Assembly: GCA_035296565.1 (NCBI GenBank)
Contig: DATHAQ010000011.1
Location: forward strand, 1-11,293
Direction of reading: 5' to 3'
Source of the DNA: JACCZR01 sp035296565
Lineage (GTDB): Bacteria > Actinomycetota > Thermoleophilia > Solirubrobacterales > Thermoleophilaceae
Length of the DNA: 11,293 bases
Below the pieces are notes generated by a model that ran no database searches, had not been told where the DNA came from, and was given only the letters and a program-made list of their open reading frames with translations. The translations under genes were made by a program, and so were the position numbers. Numbering within the stretch: position 1 is the first letter of the stretch; the number at the start of each line of letters is the position of its first letter. Below, piece by piece: positions 6,235-11,293 of this stretch.

Positions 6235-6822
6235 ATGCACCGCGTAGCGCTGATCGTCCTCCTCGCCGTGCCGGCATTCGCCGGCTGTGGCGGGGACGAT
6301 TCCCCGCCGCAACAGCGCGGCACGCCGGACCGCGACGTCGTCGAGTCGGCCGCGCGCAGCTACATCGTCGCCGAGCAGGCCGACGAGGACGACCCCGAGG
6401 AGGCCGGCGCCCTGTCGTTCACCAAGGTGGAGGTGCACGGCGATTCCGCCGAGGTGGAGGCCAAGTCCAGCGCGACCGGCAACCGCTACGAGGTCGACCT
6501 GTCGAAGTCCGGCGGCAGCTGGCGCGGGAACTCCGTGCTCACCGACCGGCCCTCAGAGCCCAGCCAGACCGACAACCCCTCACAGGGCGCGGGGAAGACG
6601 GCGTCCACCGACCAGGTAGAGACGCAGATTGAACAGCGGCTGCTGAAGCTCGTGCGCATCAAGGGCCAGGCCGAGTGCCCGCCCGAGATCAAGATCCGGC
6701 GGGGCAACGACTTCAGCTGCAAAGTGGTCGGCGCCAGCCGGCCCACCATCGTCGAGGTCACCCAGAAGGACGACCAGGGCAACCTCGGCTACAAGATCAG
6801 CACGGGCACCTCGTCGCCCTGA
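6235..6822 (+). CDS. Predicted lipoprotein with C-terminal DUF4333-like domain, 195 aa
   Basis: The N-terminus MHRVALIVLLAVPAFAGC is a short signal peptide ending in a lipobox-like FAGC with Cys18; Phe at -3 is less usual than Leu. The following GGDDSPPQQ is a typical flexible linker. Residues about 31-105 form an acidic domain I do not recognise. After a Ser/Pro/Gln-rich linker, residues 124-190 resemble DUF4333: an amphipathic helix (DQVETQIEQRLLKL), ECPPEI with Cys148, DFSC with Cys162, and an ending of the type VxVTQKDDQGNLGYKI. The two cysteines probably form a disulfide outside the membrane. Its function is unknown. It starts 23 bases after pspAB on the same strand with only a weak Shine-Dalgarno, so it may be the last gene of the htpX-pspAB operon. 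It converges on the GNAT gene with only four bases between stops. Confidence 0.8.
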   Translation: MHRVALIVLLAVPAFAGCGGDDSPPQQRGTPDRDVVESAARSYIVAEQADEDDPEEAGALSFTKVEVHGDSAEVEAKSSATGNRYEVDLSKSGGSWRGNSVLTDRPSEPSQTDNPSQGAGKTASTDQVETQIEQRLLKLVRIKGQAECPPEIKIRRGNDFSCKVVGASRPTIVEVTQKDDQGNLGYKISTGTSSP

Positions 6823-6826
6823 GCGG

Positions 6827-7408
6827 CTAGCGCGGCTCCCGCCACATGGGCCACACCCGCGGGCCGCGCGGTAGGTCGAGCTCGCCGGTCACCCGGAAGC
6901 CGAAGCGCGAGTAGAAGTCGATATTGCGCTCCTTGGTGGACTCGAGGTAGGCGGGGATGCCGTCGCGATCGCACTCCTCGAGCACGGGAGCCATGAGCGC
7001 GCCCCCGAGGCCCTCGCCGCGGCGGTCGGGGGCGGTTCCCAGCACGGCCAGGTACATGTGCGGGTCGGGCGGGTGCAGCTGCTCGATCTTCGCCAGGCCG
7101 AGGAGGGCGAGGGGCATCCGCCGCCCCAGGTTCCGGCCCATCGACGGTAGCCAGGCGAGCAATTCGCGTGGGGTGGTGCGCCAGCGGCCGGGGAGCGTCC
7201 ACAGCGCGCCGCCGGCATGGTCGTCGGTTGTCCATACCTCCTCCTGGTCCATGAGGTCGCGGGCCCGCAGGCGAAAGAAGACCTCGTTGCGCCGGACCCG
7301 GGTGGGGGGCGCCGGGAACAGCCAGCTCATGACCGGGTCGTCCTCGAAGGCGCGCGCGAGAACGCGCGCCAGGGGCTCGACGTCGTCGGGCCCGGCCCTT
7401 CTGATCAA
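6827..7408 (-). CDS. GNAT family N-acetyltransferase, 193 aa
   Basis: The protein has the GCN5-related acetyltransferase pattern: an N-terminal MIRRAGPDDVEPLARVLARAF; motif A (119-137), MYLAVLGTAPDRRGEGLGG, in which RRGEGLG is the acetyl-CoA pyrophosphate loop; and motif B with LESTKERNIDFYSRFGFRVTGE (155-176). The substrate is unknown and could be a small molecule or a protein amine. I chose the TTG at 7408 because it overlaps the pspAA stop as TTGA and places the canonical beta-1 (IRRAGPDD) at the start. A longer frame to 7717 would run antiparallel-free through pspAA in another frame and is unlikely. This 4-bp overlap implies translational coupling to pspAA, which makes it the third gene of a pspA-pspAA operon. 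It ends four bases from the lipoprotein stop. Confidence 0.88.
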   Translation of the reverse strand: MIRRAGPDDVEPLARVLARAFEDDPVMSWLFPAPPTRVRRNEVFFRLRARDLMDQEEVWTTDDHAGGALWTLPGRWRTTPRELLAWLPSMGRNLGRRMPLALLGLAKIEQLHPPDPHMYLAVLGTAPDRRGEGLGGALMAPVLEECDRDGIPAYLESTKERNIDFYSRFGFRVTGELDLPRGPRVWPMWREPR

Positions 7409-7683
7409 TCCGGGATGAGGCCCTCGCCGGTGAACTCGCCCCGAGCCTCGGCGAAGCTGATGTCGCGCGGGGGCAGGATCACGTCGGACTCCACGAGCTC
7501 TTCCCCCGACAGCTCCGTGCCGTCGGTGATCACCAGCTCCAGCATCTGGCTCCAGAGCTCGCGGAAGCCGGTCTCGTCGCCCTGCTCGGCCGCGTTTACC
7601 GCCCGGTTGTCCAGCTCGTTGAGGCGCTCGGAGTCCGTGTCCGGCAGCTCGTACTGCCCCTCGCCCGAGATGCGGACGATCAC
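7405..7683 (-). CDS. pspAA: PspA-associated protein PspAA, 92 aa
   Basis: PspAA is a small cytoplasmic protein encoded directly downstream of pspA in many actinobacteria and archaea. It is thought to act with PspA in membrane-stress response, but its mechanism is not established. The family pattern is visible: MIVRISGEGQYELP at the start, a helical middle (LNELDNRAVNAAEQGDETGF), and the acidic end ELVESDVILPPRDISFAEARG. The GTG start at 7683 overlaps the pspA stop as GTGA, and its own TGA overlaps the TTG of the GNAT gene, so the three genes should be translated from one mRNA with coupling. There is no signal peptide or membrane segment. The length is normal for the family. Confidence 0.9.
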   Translation of the reverse strand: MIVRISGEGQYELPDTDSERLNELDNRAVNAAEQGDETGFRELWSQMLELVITDGTELSGEELVESDVILPPRDISFAEARGEFTGEGLIPD

Positions 7684-8435
7684 GCGCCGCCCTCCTCGAG
7701 TGACTTCTTGGAGGCACCGCCCTCGCCGGAGCCGACCTCGGCCTTCATCTTGGCCAGCTCGTCGTCCACCTGGGTGCCCGCGCCCAGCTGGGCGAGCTCC
7801 CGGTCGATGTCGTCCTGGGGTGGCCCGATCTCGGTGATGTCGTTGAAGGTGCCCGCGGCTTCGAGCTCCTCCACCGCGCCGGCCCGCGCGCGCATCTGCT
7901 CGGTCTTGTCCTCGGCACGTTGCATGGCCAGGCCGAGGTCGGCCATCTCCTCGCCCACGCCGCTGGCGGCCTCGCCGATCTTCACCTGGGCCTCAGCGGC
8001 GGAGTACTGCGCCTTGATGACCTCCTTCTTGGTGCGGAAGGCCTCGATCTTCTGGCGCAGCTTGCGCTCGTTCTCGGTGAGCTTCTCCTGCTGCTGCTCG
8101 AGCTCGGCGACCTGGGCGTCGAGCGACTGGAGCTCGGTCTGGGCCAGGGTCTTGCGCTCCAGCGCGGCGCGGGCCAGGTCGTCGCGGCCCTGTGATAGCG
8201 CCTGCCGCGCCTGGGTGTCCAGCTTGACCACCTGCTGCTCGAGCTTCTGTGACTGCATCTGCAGGCGCTTCTTGGAGGTGACCACGTCGGCGATCCCCTT
8301 CTTGACGTTCTGCAGCAGCTCGAGCTGCTTCTGATAGCCGTAGTCGAGCGTCTCGCCGGGATCCTCGGACTTGTCGAGCAGCCTCGAGATCTTCGCCTTG
8401 ATCACCGTTGACATCCGGCCGCCGAGTCCGGCCAT
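7680..8435 (-). CDS. pspA: Phage shock protein A homologue (PspA/IM30, ESCRT-III superfamily), 251 aa
   Basis: PspA is a peripheral membrane protein that oligomerises on the cytoplasmic face of damaged or stressed membrane and helps preserve the proton gradient. The sequence is almost wholly helical and rich in Gln, Glu, Lys and Ala. An N-terminal amphipathic segment (STVIKAKISRLLDK, 9-22) is followed by the family core DPGETLDYGYQKQLELLQNV (25-44), then a long coiled coil to about 150, with EAFRTKKEVIKAQYSAAEAQ (131-150), and C-terminal helices. A disordered GSGEGGASKK tail ends it. The ATG at 8435 is fixed by a perfect AGGAGG seven bases upstream. A longer frame to 8783 would run through the tandem repeats and is rejected. 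The stop overlaps pspAA. No sigma-54 (-24/-12) site of the proteobacterial psp type is seen upstream. Confidence 0.93.
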   Translation of the reverse strand: MAGLGGRMSTVIKAKISRLLDKSEDPGETLDYGYQKQLELLQNVKKGIADVVTSKKRLQMQSQKLEQQVVKLDTQARQALSQGRDDLARAALERKTLAQTELQSLDAQVAELEQQQEKLTENERKLRQKIEAFRTKKEVIKAQYSAAEAQVKIGEAASGVGEEMADLGLAMQRAEDKTEQMRARAGAVEELEAAGTFNDITEIGPPQDDIDRELAQLGAGTQVDDELAKMKAEVGSGEGGASKKSLEEGGA

Positions 8436-8442
8436 GTCCGTT

Positions 8443-8448
8443 CCTCCT
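8443..8448 (-). promoter_or_regulatory. Strong Shine-Dalgarno of pspA
   Basis: AGGAGG on the minus strand, with a 7-base spacer to the ATG at 8435, is the best ribosome-binding site in the window. It fixes the pspA start and suggests that pspA is translated at a high level. Confidence 0.9.
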
Positions 8449-8504
8449 GAAGTGTTCGCCTGGCCTGCTTTTGCGCAGACTAGATGGTTGGGGCTGAGGC
8501 CCCG

Positions 8505-8736
8505 CCCGCGGCCGGGCGGCCGGAGCCCGAACCGACCGGCGCCCGCGTGGCCGCGGCAGGTCGGGGCGCGCACGCACACAGCTCCTCGAAGAACCCTCAG
8601 CCGGCTGACGAGTTGGCGGGGGCAGGGCGCGACATCGCGGTGGGGGGAAGAGCCGCGGCGCCCACCCGCGGGTGGCAGCGGAAGCAACTTGCCCGCGCCC
8701 GAAGGGCGCGAGTGCAAGGAAGTTCCGCTGACAGGA
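8505..8736. repeat. Long tandem repeat, unit 1 (232 bp), in the pspA upstream region
   Basis: The first of two full tandem units in the 548 bases between pspA and the lipoprotein gene, where I see no convincing gene. Its internal landmarks, left to right, are a GC-rich block (CCCGCGGCCGGGCGG, 8505-8519), a hairpin at 8592-8614, a perfect 14-bp palindrome CCACCCGCGGGTGG at 8662-8675, and a long hairpin at 8676-8730. Weakly conserved stretches separate these. The parts shared with unit 2 are mainly those that can fold. Confidence 0.9.
8676..8730. other. Long imperfect hairpin of repeat unit 1
   Basis: CAGCGGAA (8676-8683) pairs perfectly with TTCCGCTG (8723-8730). An internal loop follows, then CTTGC pairs with GCAAG, and a tip stem CGCGCCC/GGGCGCG encloses a 3-base loop. 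The counterpart in unit 2 (8906-8954) keeps the layout with one mismatch in the outer stem and a shorter tip. Either strand could be the RNA. It may be a structured RNA element or only a DNA inverted repeat. Confidence 0.55.
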
Positions 8737-8960
8737 CCCGCGGCCGGGCGGCAGGAGCCAAACCGGCCGGCGCCCCAGGGCACAGCAGCTTGGCGTGCAG
8801 GCGCGCACCCCGCTCAAAAAACCCTCAGTCGCCTGACGAGTTGGGCGCAGCAGGGCGCGACGTCGCGGTGACCGGGAAGAGCCGCGGCGCTCCACCCGCG
8901 GGGGGCAGGGGAAGCAACTTGCCCGAAGGGCGCGAGTGCAAGGAAGTTCCGCTGACAGGA
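8737..8960. repeat. Long tandem repeat, unit 2 (224 bp)
   Basis: The second full unit repeats the order of unit 1. The landmark spacing between units is 228 bp at the small hairpin and 224 bp at the long hairpin. The difference is explained by a 6-base deletion in the long-hairpin loop and two single-base insertions. The 56 bases at 8697-8752 and 8921-8976, which run across the unit boundaries, are identical. Confidence 0.9.
8814..8843 (-). terminator. Probable intrinsic terminator in repeat unit 2
   Basis: Read on the minus strand, AACTC, a bulged G and TCAG pair with CTGAGGGTT around a GCGA loop, and the stem runs into six T residues (8821-8816). This would stop transcripts from ctaG and the lipoprotein gene before pspA. 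The equivalent hairpin in unit 1 (8592-8614) keeps the stem, with a fully palindromic TCAGCCGGCTGA, but its T run is broken (GGGTTCTTCG), so it should terminate poorly. Confidence 0.55.
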
Positions 8961-8983
8961 CCCGCGGCCGGGCGGCCGGAGCG
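8961..8983. repeat. Partial third repeat unit, ending at the lipoprotein stop codon
   Basis: Only the leading GC-rich block of the unit (CCCGCGGCCGGGCGG at 8961-8975 and a few bases more) is present. It runs directly into the stop codon of the lipoprotein gene at 8984. The array therefore begins exactly where that gene ends. Confidence 0.8.
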
Positions 8984-9433
8984 CTAGATGACCTCGCCGC
9001 CCCCCTCGGAGGGCTCGGCGAGCTGGCGCCACTCGGTGAAGCGGCCGCCCCGGAAGCGGAACCGCACGCGGGCATCGCCATCGCAGCTCTGGGAAGGCCC
9101 GGTCCCCGGCCTCAGCCGGAAGGCGGCGACAAAGGAGCCGCCCTGGCGGTCCACGTCGGTCACGTCGGCCCGGCAGGGCAGGCTGCGGCTGAACTCCTCC
9201 GCGGCCTTGCGGTCGCGCAGGCTGAACTCACGCACCTGCTCGACGACGGCGCCGCGGGCGAAGAAGCCCGCCGCCTCGTCGTAGTCGCCTCGGTTTACCG
9301 CCGCGCTCCAGCCGCGGATGGCCCGCTCCTCGGGCGAGCCCGGCTGGGTCGCATCGAGCTGGGGCTCTGACTCACCGCCGCCGCAGCCCGCCAGGGCGAG
9401 CGCCAGCGCGGCCGGCAGGAGGCCCCGCCTCAC
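8984..9433 (-). CDS. Predicted lipoprotein with NTF2-like fold, 149 aa
   Basis: The first 17 residues, MRRGLLPAALALALAGC, are a lipoprotein signal peptide with a canonical LAGC lipobox (Cys17) and a GGGES linker. The remainder has the pattern of nuclear-transport-factor-2-like proteins: an opening helix (AIRGWSAAVNRGDYDEAAGFFA, from about 38), a short strand region with AVVEQ, then antiparallel strands ending FRFRGGRFTEWRQL (about 127-140). Two cysteines (about 86 and 116) could form a disulfide. No ligand or enzyme activity can be assigned. The GTG start at 9433 overlaps the ctaG stop as GTGA, so the two genes are translationally coupled and the lipoprotein may serve in oxidase assembly or the same envelope process. 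The stop lies at the edge of the long tandem repeat array. Confidence 0.8.
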   Translation of the reverse strand: MRRGLLPAALALALAGCGGGESEPQLDATQPGSPEERAIRGWSAAVNRGDYDEAAGFFARGAVVEQVREFSLRDRKAAEEFSRSLPCRADVTDVDRQGGSFVAAFRLRPGTGPSQSCDGDARVRFRFRGGRFTEWRQLAEPSEGGGEVI

Positions 9434-10236
9434 GACGCCGCGGCGGCGGCGCGCTCGGCGCGGTCGTGATCGACCGCGGAGCGCCAGAAGAAGAAGCCCA
9501 GCGCGAACAGCATGATCGCGACGTCGAGGGTCAGCATGAGGCCACCGGCCAGCTGCTGGTCCTCGAGCGGGGTGAGGCCGTGGGAGCGCGCGCGATCACC
9601 GTAGAACCCTGCGTAGGCCGGCGCCCTCATGATCAGGAACGCCATGCCCAGCATCATCCCGGCCAGGCGGGCGCCCAGCAGGTGGCCGATCTTCCACAGC
9701 TCGCCGTGCAGCCGCCCGCGCTTGGGCTCGAGCACGGGCCACCAGACCAAGAGGCTCGCCGCCACGAAGGACTCGTGCTGGAGAGCGTGCACGAGGTCGT
9801 TGTTCAGCGCGCCCTCGAAGGCAAAGGAGAAATGCCAGCCGTAGAGGGTGATCACCCACAGCGAGATCGCCGGGATCGGCCGCCGGACGAAGCGGAAGGC
9901 GGCGCGCAGACGCCGGTTGCGCGCCAGCGAGACCAGGGCCGGTCGCGGGAGGAAGTGCACCAGCACGGGGGTGCGCAGCCCCACGAGCAGGAGCGGGGCC
10001 GCCAGGTCGGCGATCAGCAGGTGCTGGGCCATGTGGGCGAAGAGGAGCTCCTCCCCCAGACCGTCGACGGGCGACACCAGGCCCACGGCGGTCAGCCCCC
10101 AGCCGGCGTGCCAGGCGACCTGCTGCCCGGTTCCCACCCGCCACCCGCGGCGGCGGAGCTTGACCACCGCGTGCACGTAGAGGCCCTCGACCACCAGCAG
10201 GCCGAGGATCACGGCGGGGTCGAACGAAAAGCCCAC
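9430..10236 (-). CDS. ctaG: Cytochrome c oxidase assembly protein, CtaG (caa3) family, 268 aa
   Basis: This is a multi-pass membrane protein of the Caa3-type CtaG family, unrelated to the proteobacterial copper-carrier CtaG/Cox11, and needed for active caa3 oxidase in Bacillus. About seven hydrophobic segments are visible. Conserved family features include AHMAQHLL (67-74) with His68 and His72, followed by the PLLLVG helix; LYGWHFSF (131-138); HALQHESF (150-157) ahead of WWPVLEP; and DQQLAGGLM (226-234) before the last membrane segment. The histidines suggest metal or haem handling. The start is a GTG at 10236 with GAGG almost touching it, so the ribosome site is poor; no other start is near. 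No oxidase subunit genes are in the window. It overlaps the lipoprotein gene by 4 bp and starts 47 bases after the acyl-CoA dehydrogenase gene ends. Confidence 0.88.
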   Translation of the reverse strand: MGFSFDPAVILGLLVVEGLYVHAVVKLRRRGWRVGTGQQVAWHAGWGLTAVGLVSPVDGLGEELLFAHMAQHLLIADLAAPLLLVGLRTPVLVHFLPRPALVSLARNRRLRAAFRFVRRPIPAISLWVITLYGWHFSFAFEGALNNDLVHALQHESFVAASLLVWWPVLEPKRGRLHGELWKIGHLLGARLAGMMLGMAFLIMRAPAYAGFYGDRARSHGLTPLEDQQLAGGLMLTLDVAIMLFALGFFFWRSAVDHDRAERAAAAAS

Positions 10237-10283
10237 CCCTCGATTGTGCCCGACCGCCCAAAGGCGCCGGCGCCGAGCCGGAC

Positions 10284-11293
10284 CTAGGCGGCCGCGGGCT
10301 CCTTCTCGCCCTCGGCGTCGCCCACCGAGGAGCCCTCAGAGGTGCCGGGGGCCTGCTCGAGCACGTGCTCCTCGTCGGCCGCCACGCGCTCGCGGTACTC
10401 CTTGCGCTGCATGCGCGAGATGACCAGGCGCTGCACCTGGGCCGTGCCCTCGAACAGCTGGTAGATCTTCGCGTCGCGGAAGAACTTCTCCAGCGGGGAG
10501 TCGGTGGTCTGGGCGTAGGGGCCGACCAGATCCATCAGCGTGGTGGTGGCCCACATGGTCACGTCGCCGGCCTTGAGCTTGGACATCGAGCCCTGGCCTC
10601 CGGTCATGGCCACGCCGTTGCGACCCATCCAGGCGGCGCGCCACACCAGCATGCGCGAGGCCTCGATCTCGGTGGCCACGTCGGCCAGCGTCTGCTGCAC
10701 GTGCTGCTGCTCGAGCAGCGGGCCGTGCTCGTCGCCCTTGTCCTCGAGGTACTCGAGCGTCCACTCGTAGGCCGCCTGGGCGATGCCCAGCGCCGAGGCG
10801 CCGACCATCGGCCGGGTGATCTCGAAGGTGGCGAGCGCGTTGGAGGCGCCGCCCGACTGTCCGGAGCGGGCGCGCTCGAGCTTGCGCTCCAGCTTCTCCA
10901 TGCCGCCCAGCAGGTTCTCCAGCGGGATGCGGCAGTCCTCGAGCACGAGCTCGGCCGTCTGCGAGGCGCGGATGCCGATCTTGTCCTCCTTCTTGCCCTG
11001 GGACAGCCCGGGCGTGTCCTTGGGGACGATGAACGAGGCTTGGCCGCGGTGGCCGAGGTCGGGGTCGACGGTCGCGACGACCACGTTGACGTCGGCGATG
11101 CCGCCGTTCGAGATGAAGACCTTCGAGCCGTTCAGGACCCACTCGTCGCCGTCGAGCTTCGCGGTCGTGCGCAGCGACTTGACGTCGGAGCCCGCGCCCG
11201 CCTCGGTGACGGCGTAGGCGCCGAGCTTGATCTCGTCGCCGGTCCCGTAGCACTCGGGGACCCACTTGCCGATCTGATCGGGCGTCCCCGACG
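10284..11293 (-). CDS. Acyl-CoA dehydrogenase (C-terminal 335 residues, cut by the right edge)
   Basis: This is an FAD-dependent acyl-CoA dehydrogenase, which oxidises acyl-CoA thioesters to enoyl-CoA in fatty-acid or branched-chain acid breakdown. The frame stays open to the edge, so the gene begins outside the window. Among the visible residues, TEAGAGSDV (29-37) is the FAD/substrate-binding signature, and FRDAKIYQLFEGTAQVQRL near the end carries Glu281 (codon at 10451-10449), the expected catalytic base. Roughly 100 N-terminal residues are missing by comparison with the family. Two oddities stand out. About 18 extra residues rich in Arg, Glu, Gly and Ser follow NLLG (near 10860-10910). The usual RxxFG motif that contacts the neighbouring subunit's FAD is replaced by a KGDEHGPLLEQQ segment. 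The tail is acidic and disordered. The acyl-chain specificity is unknown. Confidence 0.9.
   Translation of the reverse strand, partial: SGTPDQIGKWVPECYGTGDEIKLGAYAVTEAGAGSDVKSLRTTAKLDGDEWVLNGSKVFISNGGIADVNVVVATVDPDLGHRGQASFIVPKDTPGLSQGKKEDKIGIRASQTAELVLEDCRIPLENLLGGMEKLERKLERARSGQSGGASNALATFEITRPMVGASALGIAQAAYEWTLEYLEDKGDEHGPLLEQQHVQQTLADVATEIEASRMLVWRAAWMGRNGVAMTGGQGSMSKLKAGDVTMWATTTLMDLVGPYAQTTDSPLEKFFRDAKIYQLFEGTAQVQRLVISRMQRKEYRERVAADEEHVLEQAPGTSEGSSVGDAEGEKEPAAA

Noticed and set aside
6815..6840. Bidirectional terminator between the convergent lipoprotein and GNAT genes
   Set aside because: Only a short GAGC/GCTC stem with a mismatch and no T run on either strand can be drawn.
7409..7717. 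Longer GNAT start at 7717
   Set aside because: It would overlap all of pspAA in another frame; the TTG at 7408 overlapping the pspAA stop gives a normal-length GNAT protein.
8605..8611. Hammerhead-like core CTGACGA on the plus strand in each repeat unit
   Set aside because: CUGANGA matches, but no properly placed GAA with flanking stems II and III can be drawn, so no ribozyme fold is supported.
8600..8690. T-box-like motif on the minus strand (GGGTGG near CCGCGG, followed by a terminator hairpin)
   Set aside because: The spacing between UGGN and ACCGCG does not fit the T-box consensus, there is no recognisable specifier loop, and the downstream gene is not an amino-acid gene. Much of the match comes from the CCACCCGCGGGTGG palindrome.
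8436..8783. N-terminal extension of pspA to 8783
   Set aside because: The perfect AGGAGG seven bases before the ATG at 8435, and the PspA-typical start there, fix the shorter protein.
8505..8983. Riboswitch candidates (cobalamin, c-di-AMP, c-di-GMP) or a CRISPR array in the repeat region
   Set aside because: None of the core consensus boxes is present, and the units are long, adjacent and without spacers.
8484..8987. Plus-strand frame with a repeated peptide, SKNPQ..DEL..AGRD.AV, once per tandem unit
   Set aside because: The two copies are in frame (228 bp apart) over about 20 residues and some changes are synonymous, but indels shift the frame in the rest of the unit, there is no Shine-Dalgarno, and the conserved bases form hairpins. 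It is kept only as a weak alternative to the RNA reading.
7993..9081. Minus-strand frame through the tandem repeats and into pspA
   Set aside because: It runs antiphase to pspA and the lipoprotein gene, is mostly Arg/Pro/Ala, and the repeated units appear in different frames.

Overview
The window is very GC-rich, uses GTG and TTG starts freely and packs genes tightly on both strands, several with 4-bp start/stop overlaps. The gene content (actinobacterial PspA with PspAA and PspAB, CtaG of the caa3 type, a DUF4333-type lipoprotein, a Cys-type Lgt signature) fits a high-GC actinobacterium. I would guess class Thermoleophilia (Solirubrobacterales-like), but that is inference. The region looks chromosomal; I see no integrase, transposase, tRNA, rRNA or CRISPR array.

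Layout, left to right. (1) 1-423 is the 5' part of lysA (minus), divergent from an alpha/beta hydrolase (440-1144, plus). (2) 1141-4639 is a minus-strand envelope block. In transcription order it holds a secreted coiled-coil M23 peptidase, lgt, a membrane-anchored protein with a basic His/Lys pentapeptide-repeat tail, and a membrane-anchored Gly/Ser/Pro-rich protein. (3) 4721-6822 is a plus-strand block: an HtpX-like M48 membrane protease, PspAB and a DUF4333-type lipoprotein. (4) 6827-8435 is a convergent minus-strand block, pspA, pspAA and a GNAT acetyltransferase, joined by 4-bp overlaps. (5) 8436-8983 has no convincing gene but holds two tandem copies of a 224-232 bp structured repeat and a third partial copy. 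One copy carries a terminator-like hairpin with a T6 tract on the minus strand. (6) 8984-10236 (minus) is ctaG overlapping an NTF2-like lipoprotein gene. (7) 10284 to the right edge (minus) is an acyl-CoA dehydrogenase lacking its N-terminus.

How the genes fit together. The centre is a phage-shock-protein type membrane-stress module split into two convergent halves: PspA and its partner PspAA on one strand, PspAB and its usual HtpX-like partner on the other. Around it are envelope-biogenesis genes: Lgt, two likely Lgt substrates (the lipoproteins), an M23 peptidoglycan hydrolase and a cytochrome oxidase assembly factor. The least explained parts are the tandem repeat upstream of pspA, the GNAT enzyme coupled to pspAA, and the basic repeat-tail protein downstream of lgt.
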